DNA from: JAIVHA01 sp965367295 | GTDB lineage: Bacteria; Pseudomonadota; Gammaproteobacteria; DSM-19610 | Length of the DNA: 64,000 bases | Direction: 5' to 3' | Assembly (NCBI GenBank): GCA_965367295.1 | Contig: CBDUHN010000010.1 | Span: 1-64,000 of the forward strand | Part shown: piece by piece, positions 31,252-40,257 of the stretch | How the letters are laid out: every line of letters begins with the position of its first letter | How positions within the stretch are numbered: the stretch's first letter is position 1 | Notes under the pieces: model-generated | Seen by the model: only the letters and a program-made list of their open reading frames with translations | Database searches by the model: none | What the model was told of the DNA's origin: nothing | Translations under genes and position numbers: made by a program

Positions 31252-31599
31252 CTACCCCCCCGCGATGGCACGTTCCGAATGGACCAGGGGAAGCCCGTTC
31301 CGCACCCAATCCAGTACACCACCTCGCAGATTGACTACCTGATCATGGCCACGCGACATCAGATAGGCACAGGCCTGTGCGGAACGTGCTCCGGAACGGC
31401 AGTAAAAGACAATCGGCTTCTCATCCTGCCATTGGTCCAGCTGTAATGGCACTACATGTAGCGGCACCAGCTCGGCGCCCTCGATCACGCCCTGCGCCCA
31501 TTCCCCGGGGCCGCGCACATCGATCAGCCGGTATCGGGAAGGGTCCGCCTGCAGCTGTTGCGCAAGATTCAGGCTATCGGTTTCCGGTACACCAAACAT
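31252..31599 (-). CDS. Single-domain rhodanese
   Basis: A 115-residue rhodanese (GlpE/PspE size). The catalytic loop is CRSGARS with Cys67, and the N-terminal CH2A-type motif is LIDVRGPGEW. It transfers sulfane sulfur from a donor such as thiosulfate or a persulfide to an acceptor. No signal peptide, so cytoplasmic. It lies upstream of tusA, a likely acceptor, but has its own promoter. Confidence 0.9.
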   Translation of the reverse strand: MFGVPETDSLNLAQQLQADPSRYRLIDVRGPGEWAQGVIEGAELVPLHVVPLQLDQWQDEKPIVFYCRSGARSAQACAYLMSRGHDQVVNLRGGVLDWVRNGLPLVHSERAIAGG

Positions 31600-31639
31600 G
31601 GGAAAATCACCTGCCAGGAGGTTAATTAATTAGCTTTTC

Positions 31640-31669
31640 ATTATATACTTATTCAAAGGATGCCCTCAA
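31640..31669 (-). promoter_or_regulatory. Likely promoter of the rhodanese gene
   Basis: On the minus strand TTGAGG, 18-bp spacer and a perfect TATAAT (31645-31640), about 40 bp upstream of the ATG. Confidence 0.55.
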
Positions 31670-31756
31670 GAACACGGTGGCCATCATGTTCTGGCAACGG
31701 AACCCTGCGCCCGGTATCGTGGTCCTAGCTGCAGCCACCCCAACCCCAGACCCGGA

Positions 31757-33205
31757 ATGAAGCGACTTATCAGTATCCTTATCAGCTGCGCCCTGCTCAG
31801 CAGCCTCCCGCTGGCCAACGCCAACCCGGATTTCACCGATTTACCGAGCATCGGGGACACTGCGGGCCGGTTGATTTCACCGGAACAGGAAAAGCAGTTT
31901 GGTGAATCCTTCATGCGCCAGATCCGCCGTACGGGCAAGCTGGTGCAGGATCCGGAACTCAATGATTACCTGCAATCCCTGGGGTATCAGTTGGCCGCCG
32001 CCAGCGACACACCCCGCTACGGCTTCACTTTTTTCCTCGTCAACGATTCATCCATCAACGCCTTTGCCGGTCCCGGTGGTTACATTGGCGTCCATACCGG
32101 TTTGCTGCTGGCGGCCCGCAATGAAAGCGAGCTGGCCGGCGTGCTGGCCCATGAAATCGCCCACGTCACCCAACGCCACCTGCTGCGTGCCTATGAAGCA
32201 GCTGAACGCATGAGTCTGCCCACCGCCGCGGCGCTGATTGCCGCCATCCTGATCGGCACCCAGGACGGCGAAGCCGGTCAGGCCGCCCTGGTAGGAGTAC
32301 AGGCCGCTAGCGCCCAGTACCAGATCAATTTCACCCGCTCCAACGAAAACGAGGCCGACCGGGTGGGCATTCAGACCCTGGTCCGTGCCGGCGTGGACCC
32401 CATGGGTATGCCAGCATTTTTTGAACGTCTGCACCAGCAGACCCGCCTGTATGGCAGCCAGCTACCGGAGTTCCTGAGCACCCATCCGGTCACTACCAAC
32501 CGGATCGCGGAAACCACCGCCCGCGCCGAATCCTTCACCGGTCAGAAGGGCCGTAAGGATACCCTCAGCTTTCAGCTGGCCCGCACCAAACTGATCGTGC
32601 TGAGCAGCAACCAGTTACGGGATTTACTGGCCGACTATACACAGCGATCCCAAAAAGGCACGCTCAGTGAGGCCGACCGCTTCGGCTACGCGCTGGCCCT
32701 GTGGCGTAGTGGTGACCGGGATACCGCCCAGCACGAACTCAGCCGACTGCATAAACAGGACCCGGATCGACTCACCTTCCCCCTCAACCTCGCCAAGCTG
32801 GAACTGGAGCGCAACCGGCCTGCTGAGGCGATTACCCTCTACGAGGAGATGCTGGCGCTGTACCCCAGGAATCCCACACTCACGAGCGCCTATGCCAGCG
32901 CCCTGATCAACCAGCAGCAGGCTGCCAAGGCAAGGAGCCTCCTGCAGGGCCTGATTCAACAGGGGGACACCCAGAACCCGGAACTCTACCGCCTGCTGGC
33001 CGAAGCCGCCGGCCAGACGGGACGCCAATGGGAATCCCACGAAGCCACAGCGGAATACTATTATCTGAACGGCCAGACCCACGAGGCCATCGACCAACTG
33101 GAGCTGGCACTCAAAACCCCGCAACTGAGTTTCTATGACAATGCGCGCATCAATGCCCGGCTGCATGCGCTGCAGAATGAGGCCCGCGAGGAAGACGCGC
33201 GCTGA
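31757..33205 (+). CDS. bepA: Periplasmic beta-barrel assembly metalloprotease BepA
   Basis: A 482-residue M48 peptidase with a C-terminal TPR region; E. coli BepA has 487. The signal peptide ends near ANA. Zinc ligands are His132 and His136 in HEIAH and the Glu of NENEAD. The regulatory histidine in STHPVTTNR is kept. It degrades or promotes assembly of LptD and other outer membrane proteins at the BAM complex. TPR helices occupy roughly 300-470. Confidence 0.94.
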   Translation: MKRLISILISCALLSSLPLANANPDFTDLPSIGDTAGRLISPEQEKQFGESFMRQIRRTGKLVQDPELNDYLQSLGYQLAAASDTPRYGFTFFLVNDSSINAFAGPGGYIGVHTGLLLAARNESELAGVLAHEIAHVTQRHLLRAYEAAERMSLPTAAALIAAILIGTQDGEAGQAALVGVQAASAQYQINFTRSNENEADRVGIQTLVRAGVDPMGMPAFFERLHQQTRLYGSQLPEFLSTHPVTTNRIAETTARAESFTGQKGRKDTLSFQLARTKLIVLSSNQLRDLLADYTQRSQKGTLSEADRFGYALALWRSGDRDTAQHELSRLHKQDPDRLTFPLNLAKLELERNRPAEAITLYEEMLALYPRNPTLTSAYASALINQQQAAKARSLLQGLIQQGDTQNPELYRLLAEAAGQTGRQWESHEATAEYYYLNGQTHEAIDQLELALKTPQLSFYDNARINARLHALQNEAREEDAR

Positions 33206-33561
33206 ATATCCCTATGGTATAACCATTCCGGAATAAAACCCGAAGCCCCTGCGTCCAAGCAATCACGGGCTGGTCGTAATGACCACAAATGGCAATTTGC
33301 AACCCAACGAAAACCCGGGAACGCCACTGGTATGTTACAAAACACTAATATAGAAGACATGGCATATTTTTCCCCGGCCGGCATTCCGGTTTTGACTACG
33401 AGGAAGCAGACAGCTATATTTTTGCGTGGTAACTGGATGACCTCAAAGGCACTAGGCAGTACACGTGCAATACTTACGAACCGCCCGCTATACACGCCGT
33501 TGACATGCAGATGTCACGGAAACCACCACCTGACCTAATCTCAAAAATATAGGAGGAAACG
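33206..33561. other. Intergenic region upstream of soxX
   Basis: 356 bp between bepA and soxX. It is AT-rich around 33330-33370 and presumably holds the sox promoter and any regulator site, but I could not find a convincing -35/-10 pair or an operator palindrome. No coding frame is supported. Confidence 0.5.
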
Positions 33562-33942
33562 ATGCGGCAATCCCCCAGCATCATTACCATGGCCACTTCC
33601 ATCGCTGCACTACTGGGCAGCCTGGCGCTGGCGCCGGTAACCGCCGTATCTGCAGCAGAAGAGGCTGCATCGGCCGCAGACCAGGGCAAGCAAGTTGCCT
33701 TCGACCGCAAGAAGGGCAACTGTCTTGCCTGTCATCAAATTGAAGGTGGCGACCTGCCGGGCAACGTCGGACCACCCCTGATTGCCATGAAAGCCCGTTT
33801 CCCCGACAAGGCGAAGCTACGCGCACAGATATGGGATTCAACCAAAGCCAATCCGAACAGCATCATGCCGCCCTTCGGACGCAACAAGATCCTTTCCGAA
33901 AAAGAAATCGATCAGGTTGTAGAATTTATTCATACGCTGTAA
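33562..33942 (+). CDS. soxX: Cytochrome c subunit SoxX of the SoxXA complex
   Basis: A 126-residue monoheme cytochrome. A signal peptide ending around VSA is followed by the heme site CLACH (Cys54, Cys57, His58). Met102 in NSIMPPFG is the likely second axial ligand. With SoxA it attaches thiosulfate to SoxY in the periplasm, passing two electrons onward. Strong ribosome site AGGAGG. First gene of soxXYZA. Confidence 0.96.
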   Translation: MRQSPSIITMATSIAALLGSLALAPVTAVSAAEEAASAADQGKQVAFDRKKGNCLACHQIEGGDLPGNVGPPLIAMKARFPDKAKLRAQIWDSTKANPNSIMPPFGRNKILSEKEIDQVVEFIHTL

Positions 33943-33973
33943 TTCACGCTACAGCAGATTAGGAGAAACACAC

Positions 33974-34447
33974 GTGAATAGTTTGAAACGCAGAACGTTC
34001 CTGAAAGGCACTGCCGCGGTCGGAAGCCTCAGCATTGCAATGAGTGCCGGCCTGTTGACTCCCCGCATGGTACTGGCGGCATGGCCGAAGGCGGCCTTTG
34101 ATGCCAAGTCCGTCGATGAAGCCCTCAGCGCCCTGATGGGAACCACTACCCTCGAAGGCAGTGACAAGATCAGTATTCGTGCCCCGGATATCGCGGAAAA
34201 CGGCGCCGTGGTACCAGTATCGGTCACCACCGACATCGCCAACATCGAGTCCATCAGCATTATCGCGGAAAAGAACGCCACCCCGCTGACCGCCTCCTTC
34301 CAGCTGGGTGCCGGTGCCGAAGGCTTCGTATCCACCCGCATCAAGATGGGCAAGACCTCCAGCGTAATCGCCGTTGTCAAAGCCGGCGGCAAACTCCACA
34401 GCACAGGCAAAGAGGTCAAGGTCACCATCGGTGGTTGCGGCGGTTAA
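33974..34447 (+). CDS. soxY: Sulfur covalently-binding protein SoxY
   Basis: A 157-residue carrier that holds sulfur intermediates on the cysteine of its C-terminal GGCGG (Cys155). A Tat signal (KRRTFLKGTAAVG) sends it folded to the periplasm, together with SoxZ. GTG start at 33974 with AGGAGAAA upstream. It lies 31 bp after soxX. Confidence 0.96.
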   Translation: MNSLKRRTFLKGTAAVGSLSIAMSAGLLTPRMVLAAWPKAAFDAKSVDEALSALMGTTTLEGSDKISIRAPDIAENGAVVPVSVTTDIANIESISIIAEKNATPLTASFQLGAGAEGFVSTRIKMGKTSSVIAVVKAGGKLHSTGKEVKVTIGGCGG

Positions 34448-34495
34448 GCCTCGACTCAAACGTGAATGTGACCAGACTGTAACGAGGAAAGAAGC

Positions 34496-34810
34496 ATGTC
34501 AAAATCAATCAAGATGCGCGCCAAACTGGAAGGTAACGTAACCACCGTAAAGGCACTGATCAGCCATCCCATGGAAACCGGCCAGAGCAAGGACAAGAAA
34601 ACGGGTCAGCTCATTCCTGCCCACTTCATTCAGGAAGTCACCTGTGAGCACAATGGTGCAGCGGTATTGACCAGTCTGTGGGGGCCAGCCATCTCCAAGA
34701 ATCCCTACCTGTCATTCCGTTTTGCGGGTGCAAAGAAGGGCGACACCGTGAAGCTGAGCTGGGTGGACAACAAAGGTGAAAGCGATTCGGCAGAAGCCAA
34801 CATCGGTTAA
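34496..34810 (+). CDS. soxZ: SoxZ, partner of the sulfur carrier SoxY
   Basis: A 104-residue beta-sandwich protein without a signal peptide, as is usual because it travels with SoxY through Tat. Family motifs are SHPMETGQ, IPAHFIQEVTCEHNG and the C-terminal WVDNKGESDSAEA. It binds SoxY and presents its carrier arm to SoxXA and SoxB. Confidence 0.96.
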   Translation: MSKSIKMRAKLEGNVTTVKALISHPMETGQSKDKKTGQLIPAHFIQEVTCEHNGAAVLTSLWGPAISKNPYLSFRFAGAKKGDTVKLSWVDNKGESDSAEANIG

Positions 34811-34867
34811 GCCACGATAACGAGTGCACCATCCAAAGCACCGAAAACGACTGGAGGCGAATCATCC

Positions 34868-35704
34868 ATGAAAAAACTGCTGACTATCGCAGCGGCTGTT
34901 GCACTGCTGGGCTCCACGCCCTTCAGTGTGCAGGCCACACCCGAGCAGGACCTGAAGGAATTCCGCGCCTATTTCCACAAGCGCTTCCCCGATACTCCGA
35001 TGAATGACTTTATCAACGGGGTTTACTCTGTTGACAAGGAATCCCGGGATCAATGGGAATCCATCGAGGAATTCCCCCCCTACGAAATCAATGTCGACAA
35101 TGGCAAGCAGTTGTTCAATACCCCGTTCAAGAACGGCAAGACCTACGCCAGCTGCTTCAAGAATGATGGCATCGGTATTCGTCAGAACTACCCGTACTTC
35201 GATACCAAGTCCGGTAAGGTGAAAACCCTGGAGCAGGAAATCAATGAATGTCGGGTGAAAAACGGTGAAGAACCACTGGGCTGGAAGAAAGGCAAGATCG
35301 CCGATATCTCCGCTTACATGGCCTACACCTCCCGCGGCAACAAGGTCAACGTGAAGATCCCGAACGATCCTGGTGCCCAGGCGGCCTATGAAAGCGGCAA
35401 GGAGTTTTTCTATGCCAAGCGCGGTCAGCTCAACATGTCCTGCGCCGACTGCCACGTATGGAACGCTGGCAACCGGGTACGCGCCGATATACTGAGCCCG
35501 GCCCTCGGTCATACCACTCACTTCCCGGTCTACCGGTCCAAGTGGGGCGGCCTGGGCACCCTGCACCGCCGTTATGGTGGCTGCAACGAGCAGGTACGCG
35601 CCAAGTCCTTCAAGGCGCAGAGTGCGGAATACCGCAATCTGGAATACTTCCACACCTACATGAGCAATGGTCTGGAAATCAACGGCCCCGGCGCCCGCAA
35701 GTAA
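34868..35704 (+). CDS. soxA: Cytochrome c subunit SoxA of the SoxXA complex
   Basis: A 278-residue protein with a signal peptide (cleavage near VQA). It has one heme site, SCADCH (Cys192, Cys195, His196). The N-terminal domain kept only Cys96 and Cys128 and no CxxCH, so this is the single-heme form. Cys239 in GGCNEQVRA is the catalytic heme ligand that is modified to a persulfide. It transfers thiosulfate to SoxY. Ends the soxXYZA unit, followed by a hairpin. Confidence 0.95.
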   Translation: MKKLLTIAAAVALLGSTPFSVQATPEQDLKEFRAYFHKRFPDTPMNDFINGVYSVDKESRDQWESIEEFPPYEINVDNGKQLFNTPFKNGKTYASCFKNDGIGIRQNYPYFDTKSGKVKTLEQEINECRVKNGEEPLGWKKGKIADISAYMAYTSRGNKVNVKIPNDPGAQAAYESGKEFFYAKRGQLNMSCADCHVWNAGNRVRADILSPALGHTTHFPVYRSKWGGLGTLHRRYGGCNEQVRAKSFKAQSAEYRNLEYFHTYMSNGLEINGPGARK

Positions 35705-35726
35705 GCCCAGCTGTTGTTGCTACCGC

Positions 35727-35754
35727 AAACCCGGCTTGACCCCAAGCCGGGTTT
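35727..35754 (+). terminator. Hairpin between soxA and soxB
   Basis: Perfect 12-bp stem AAACCCGGCTTG-ACCC-CAAGCCGGGTTT followed by GTTACTTCT. The T run is weak, so it could be a partial terminator that sets a lower level of soxB, or a 3' stabiliser of the soxXYZA message. Confidence 0.6.
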
Positions 35755-35956
35755 GTTACTTCTGGCCCCCTATTTGTAACCGCCATCACGGAAGAAATCG
35801 GACTACGCTTATGGCTCTTGCATCCGGAATATTAGAAGCGGGGCCCGCGTCCCTTACAAAGCGGCTTGCCACCTATGAATGCCCGCAGGTTCCCCTACCC
35901 CTATTCCGTGGCAATCCGATTGCAACCCGACTGTCAACGATCAGTGGAGAAGACAG

Positions 35957-37678
35957 ATGAGCATTTCCCGTCGTGAATTCCTGCAAATGCTGGCGGTAGC
36001 CAGCGCCGCCGGAGTGAGCTTTTCCGGCCGTGCGCTCGCAGGCACCGGCAAACCATCCCAGCTATACGAAATACCCACCTTCGGCAATGTATCATTCCTG
36101 CACTACACCGATTGCCATGCCCAGTTGCTGCCCATCTGGTTCCGCGAACCCAATATCAACCTCGGTATAGGGGATATGAAAGGCAATCCGCCGCACCTGG
36201 TCGGAGAGGCGTTCCTGAAGCACTATGGGATTGCCCCCGGTACCCGTCAGGCCCATGCCTTCACCTACCTGGATTTCATTGAAGCCGCCAAACAGTACGG
36301 CAAGATCGGCGGTTTCTCCCACCTCAGCACCCTGGTGAAGAAGATCCGTGCCCAGCGTCCCGGTTCCCTGCTGCTCGATGGTGGAGACACCTGGCAGGGG
36401 TCCGCTACCTCCCTATGGACCAATGCCCAGGACATGGTGGACGCACAGCTGCTGCTGGGCGTCGATATCATGACCCCGCACTGGGAGATGACCTATGGCG
36501 CCGAGCGTGTCATGGAGATCATCGACAACGACTTCCAGGGCAAAATCGACTTCGTGGCCCAGAACGTCAAGGACAACGACTGGGGTGAAGCGGTGTTCAA
36601 GCCCTATGTGATCCGTGAACAGAATGGGGTGCCTACCGCCATTATCGGCCAGGCCTTCCCCTACACGCCGATCGCCAACCCGCGTTTCATGGTGCCGGAC
36701 TGGAGCTTCGGCATTCGTGACGAAAACATGCAGGCCATGGTGGATCAGGCCCGCGAGGAAGGGGCCGAAGCGGTCATCGTACTGTCCCACAACGGCATGG
36801 ACGTGGACTTGAAGATGGCCTCCCGCGTCAGCGGCATCGATGCCATCATGGGTGGCCACACCCATGACGCGATTCCCGCCCCGGTGCTGGTCACCAATGC
36901 CGGGGGCAAGACCCTGGTTACCAATGCCGGCTCCAATGGCAAATTCCTCTCGGTACTGGATCTGGAAGTAAAGAACGGCAAGGTGCGCGACTACCGCTAC
37001 CACCTGCTACCGGTATTCTCCAACCTGCTGGAAGCCGATGCCGAGATGGAGCAGCACATCAAGTCCGTGCGCGCGCCCTACGAAGAAAAACTCAACGAAA
37101 AGCTGGCGGTCACCGACGACCTGCTCTATCGCCGCGGCAACTTCAACGGCACCTTCGACCAGCTCATCTGTGACGCCATGATGGAAGTCCAGGGTGCCCA
37201 GATCGCCTTCTCTCCCGGTTTCCGCTGGGGCGTAAGCGTATTGCCAGGCGAGGCCATCACCATGGACCACGTAATGACCCAGACCGCCATCACCTATCCC
37301 ACGGTGACGTTGAACAACATGAGCGGCGAACGCATCAAGGAAATCCTCGAAGATGTAGCCGACAACCTGTTCAATGAAGACCCCTACTACCAGCAGGGCG
37401 GCGATATGGTGCGCGTCGGTGGCCTCAAATACGCCATCGACCCAACCAAGAGTATCGGCAATCGCATCTCCGACATGGAACTGGATGGCAAACCCCTGTC
37501 CGCCACCAAGGAATACTCGGTGGCCGGCTGGGCAAGCGTTGCCCAGCCCCTGGAGGGCAAGCCCATCTGGGACGTGGTTGCGGAATACCTGCGTGATGTG
37601 AAGACCGTACACATCAGCGACCTCAATACGCCCACCATCAAGGGCATACGCAACAACCCGGGCCTGGCCGACTCCTGA
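35957..37678 (+). CDS. soxB: Thiosulfohydrolase SoxB
   Basis: A 573-residue dimanganese enzyme of the 5'-nucleotidase family that releases sulfate from SoxY-bound sulfur. A Tat signal begins SRREFLQM. Metal motifs include HYTDCHAQLLP, LLDGGDTWQGS, LSHNGMDVD and GGHTHD. The ATG at 35957 with GGAG upstream is the start; earlier in-frame ATGs (from 35879) precede the Tat motif by an unusual extension. It is 252 bp after soxA, with a hairpin between, so it may also have its own promoter. Confidence 0.96.
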   Translation: MSISRREFLQMLAVASAAGVSFSGRALAGTGKPSQLYEIPTFGNVSFLHYTDCHAQLLPIWFREPNINLGIGDMKGNPPHLVGEAFLKHYGIAPGTRQAHAFTYLDFIEAAKQYGKIGGFSHLSTLVKKIRAQRPGSLLLDGGDTWQGSATSLWTNAQDMVDAQLLLGVDIMTPHWEMTYGAERVMEIIDNDFQGKIDFVAQNVKDNDWGEAVFKPYVIREQNGVPTAIIGQAFPYTPIANPRFMVPDWSFGIRDENMQAMVDQAREEGAEAVIVLSHNGMDVDLKMASRVSGIDAIMGGHTHDAIPAPVLVTNAGGKTLVTNAGSNGKFLSVLDLEVKNGKVRDYRYHLLPVFSNLLEADAEMEQHIKSVRAPYEEKLNEKLAVTDDLLYRRGNFNGTFDQLICDAMMEVQGAQIAFSPGFRWGVSVLPGEAITMDHVMTQTAITYPTVTLNNMSGERIKEILEDVADNLFNEDPYYQQGGDMVRVGGLKYAIDPTKSIGNRISDMELDGKPLSATKEYSVAGWASVAQPLEGKPIWDVVAEYLRDVKTVHISDLNTPTIKGIRNNPGLADS

Positions 37679-37684
37679 GTCCGT

Positions 37685-37714
37685 CACCCCTCGTCGCAGC
37701 TACGGCGAGGGGTG
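37685..37714 (+). terminator. Hairpin after soxB
   Basis: CACCCCTCG and CGAGGGGTG arms with a 12-base loop, 6 bp after the soxB stop. No T run follows, so its efficiency as a terminator is doubtful. Confidence 0.4.
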
Positions 37715-37845
37715 CTCTCCCCCATCCCCCTCCCCGCATGCGAAGCATCCTGTCTGCGAACAGTCACGGATGAGCATGGATACCACCGGAACCTTTGAAT
37801 ACATTTGCCTCCTGCCAACACATAACAGGAAACGCAGATTCAGTC

Positions 37846-37931
37846 GTCATTGCGAGGAGTCGCGCGACGAAGCCATCCTGAACTGAATAATACCGTTGTA
37901 ATAGATTGCCGGGCTTTTCGCTCGCAATGAC
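37846..37931. mobile_element. MITE-like palindromic element, 86 bp
   Basis: Perfect 11-bp terminal inverted repeats GTCATTGCGAG and CTCGCAATGAC enclose a weaker inner inverted repeat (CGAAGCCATCC against GATTGCCGGGC). No coding capacity. From memory the GTCATTGCGAG end resembles a palindromic repeat seen in many bacterial genomes, not checked here. It lies in the 382-bp gap between soxB and tRNA-Lys. Confidence 0.7.
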
Positions 37932-38060
37932 TAAAACGGCCAATGGACGGGGATTCCAGAGGCTTTTGCCCGTGCGCATACGTGACCAGTTCTGCTCCTT
38001 GGGAACAGCACTATACCGGCAAAAACCGGGGCGGGGAGGGAACAACCAAAGGGGGAAAAA

Positions 38061-38136
38061 TGGTGGGTCGTATAGGATTCGAACCTATGACCAATTGGTT
38101 AAAAGCCAACTGCTCTACCAACTGAGCTAACGACCC
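38061..38136 (-). tRNA. tRNA-Lys (anticodon TTT)
   Basis: Minus-strand 76-base cloverleaf. The acceptor stem GGGTCGT pairs with ACGACCC, followed by an encoded CCA. The D arm has AGCTCAGTTGGTAGAGC, the anticodon loop CTTTTAA contains TTT, and the T arm has GGTTCGAATCC. The sequence closely resembles bacterial tRNA-Lys. Confidence 0.96.
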
Positions 38137-38224
38137 GTAAAGTGAGCCGGCAATGATACCGAAACAGGGAAAAATGACAACCCTGGACCATGCCAGGCGT
38201 GGTGCGGAACACCATCAACAGACG

Positions 38225-38244
38225 GGTCCGAATGAATCCGGACC
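38225..38244. repeat. REP-like palindrome, copy 6
   Basis: GGTCCGAAT-GA-ATCCGGACC with one mismatched pair, between tRNA-Lys and the YeeE/TsuA gene end. Confidence 0.7.
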
Positions 38245-38279
38245 TGCCCGCCGCCCCTGTGGGGCGGCGCCATGAAGCG

Positions 38280-39485
38280 CTAGACCGCCTCGAGCTTGCG
38301 CATGCCCCTGGGCAACAGGCGCAGGTCCACCAGGGCCGTGACCAGACTCTTGGCAATACTGGCCTCATCTTCATAGACCAGTTTGTAGTACTGCGTCTTC
38401 ATGGTCAGAGCGCTACCCAGCACAATGGCACCGAAGGTCATGAAGGAACCCATGGCCAGGGTGGAAATCCCGGTCACACCCTGGCCGATGGTGCAGCCCA
38501 TGGCCAGCACGCCACCGATGCCCATCAGGGTTGCGCCGATCATGTGGGTGATGAAGTCCTTCGGTGACGAAAACCACTCAAAGCGGAATTTGCGGAAGAT
38601 CACCGCATACAGCAGCGAGCCTACGATTACCCCCGCCACCGACATCACCCCAAAGGTGATCAACAGCATATTGGACGGGTCCATGGTATAACCGACCGTC
38701 TCCCCCATGGGATTGATGAAGGTAAAGGACTGGGTACCGACGCTGAGCGGCTTGCTGTCCATCCAGTCCACATCCTCGATCCACTTCTGGCCCAGGGCGG
38801 CACCGGTGACATACCAGGCGGCGATCACGCCGCCACCGATGACAAGCCCACCCAGGATGTTGTCCAGGTTGCGAAACGGTGCCCAGCGAAACACGATTAC
38901 CAGCAGGGCCAGTACCAGCGCCCCACCCAGCCAAGCGCGGATCTGTTCCGGCTCCATGCCGATACCAAGGCCATTGAGTACGGTGCCAAGATCCTGGGCC
39001 CGGATACCGGACGCGGAGAGATCGATAGTGGTGGCCTGCACCCAGGGATGGAACAGAACGGCATAGAAATTGGTCTTGGTCATCAGGTAGGCGAAGATCC
39101 CTGCCACAATGAGCACAAACACCGATTTCAGATTACCGCCGCCGATACGGACCAGAGTCTTGTTACCGCATCCGCTGGCCAGGGTCATGCCGATGCCGAA
39201 CACCAGACCACCAACCAGATAGCGCAGCCAGGCGAAACTGCCGGTGCGATACGGTGGCAGGGTTTTGTCGACACTGGCAACACCATAGGCCTCCAGTACC
39301 AGCACGCCGGTGAGGGCCACGGCAATGGCGAACAACCAGGCGCCGAAACGCCCCTTGTCGCCCATATTCACCCAGTCGGAGACAGCTCCCATGGTGCAAA
39401 AATTGGTCTTGTTGGCGATCGCGCCCATGACGGCGGCGATCGCGAATACATACAGCAAAACGGTTTGATGAGAAGTCAGTTCCAT
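38280..39485 (-). CDS. YeeE/YedE-family transporter (TsuA/SoxT-like), thiosulfate or sulfur uptake
   Basis: A 401-residue membrane protein with about nine or more helices and the paired family motifs: NFCTMGAVSDW, TLASGCGNKTLVRIGGGNLKS and MGCTIGQGVTG. The conserved cysteines in these motifs relay thiosulfate through the membrane in characterised TsuA. Start ATG 39485 is preferred because a -10 box lies only 33 bp upstream. No TusA-like gene is fused or adjacent, but sox, tusA and rhodanese genes are within 8 kb, which fits a role in sulfur compound import. Confidence 0.88.
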   Translation of the reverse strand: MELTSHQTVLLYVFAIAAVMGAIANKTNFCTMGAVSDWVNMGDKGRFGAWLFAIAVALTGVLVLEAYGVASVDKTLPPYRTGSFAWLRYLVGGLVFGIGMTLASGCGNKTLVRIGGGNLKSVFVLIVAGIFAYLMTKTNFYAVLFHPWVQATTIDLSASGIRAQDLGTVLNGLGIGMEPEQIRAWLGGALVLALLVIVFRWAPFRNLDNILGGLVIGGGVIAAWYVTGAALGQKWIEDVDWMDSKPLSVGTQSFTFINPMGETVGYTMDPSNMLLITFGVMSVAGVIVGSLLYAVIFRKFRFEWFSSPKDFITHMIGATLMGIGGVLAMGCTIGQGVTGISTLAMGSFMTFGAIVLGSALTMKTQYYKLVYEDEASIAKSLVTALVDLRLLPRGMRKLEAV

Positions 39486-39517
39486 GGGGGCACCACCAGT
39501 TGGGAAGTACATGAAAA

Positions 39518-39523
39518 ATTATA
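39518..39523 (-). promoter_or_regulatory. -10 box of the YeeE/TsuA gene
   Basis: Perfect TATAAT on the minus strand, giving a transcription start near 39511 and a leader of about 26 bases. The -35 region is weak, so an activator may be needed. Confidence 0.45.
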
Positions 39524-39555
39524 GCCTGTGGTCGCCGAGGCGTACCGGAGGCAGC

Positions 39556-40242
39556 TCAATGGGTCGAACCGGCCTGATAGCGGGTAGGATCACTGATCCC
39601 CGCCGCCGCAAAGCCCGCCGCCCGCAACCGGCAGGAATCACAGCGCCCGCAGGCGTGACCCTGCTCGTCGGCGGCATAGCAGGACACCGTGTCCTCGTAG
39701 GCTAGCCCGAGCCGCGTGCCGGTCAGGATGATCTCCGCCTTGCTCATACTGATGAGCGGCGCATGAACATGGAACTTTCCACCCTCCACCCCGGCACGGG
39801 TTGCTAGGTTGGCTAGACGCTCAAACTCGGCAATATATTCCGGCCGGCAATCAGGATAACCCGAATAATCCACGGCATTGACCCCGACGAACAGGTCCCA
39901 GGCCTCCAGTACCTCGGCCCAGCCCAGGGCCAGCGCCAGAAATACCGTGTTGCGCGCCGGTACATAGGTGACAGGGATCCCTTCGGTGGGGGTTTCCGGT
40001 ACGGCGATATTCCGGTCGGTCAATGCAGAACCGCCGATATCCCCCATATCCAGGCGAATGACCTTGTGTTCGACGGCTCCCTGCGCCCTGGCCACCCGGC
40101 TGGCAGCTTCCAGTTCGGCCGTATGCCGCTGGCCATAATCAAGGCTGAGCGCATGGCAGTCATACCCCTGCTCGCGGGCCAGTGCCAGGCAGGTGGCGGA
40201 ATCCAGTCCACCGGAAAGCAGGATAACGGCCTTTTTCGTCAC
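39556..40242 (-). CDS. queC: 7-cyano-7-deazaguanine synthase QueC
   Basis: A 228-residue ATP-dependent enzyme that makes preQ0 from CDG for queuosine in tRNA. The PP-loop is [13 protein letters not shown] and the zinc site is [14 protein letters not shown] preceded by [12 protein letters not shown]. It follows queE by 15 bp. Confidence 0.96.
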   Translation of the reverse strand: MTKKAVILLSGGLDSATCLALAREQGYDCHALSLDYGQRHTAELEAASRVARAQGAVEHKVIRLDMGDIGGSALTDRNIAVPETPTEGIPVTYVPARNTVFLALALGWAEVLEAWDLFVGVNAVDYSGYPDCRPEYIAEFERLANLATRAGVEGGKFHVHAPLISMSKAEIILTGTRLGLAYEDTVSCYAADEQGHACGRCDSCRLRAAGFAAAGISDPTRYQAGSTH

Positions 40243-40257
40243 GATGTCCGCCGCGAC

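Noticed and set aside
33500..33505. TTGACA upstream of soxX as a -35 box
   Set aside because: No -10-like hexamer at 16-19 bp; the following bases are GC-rich.
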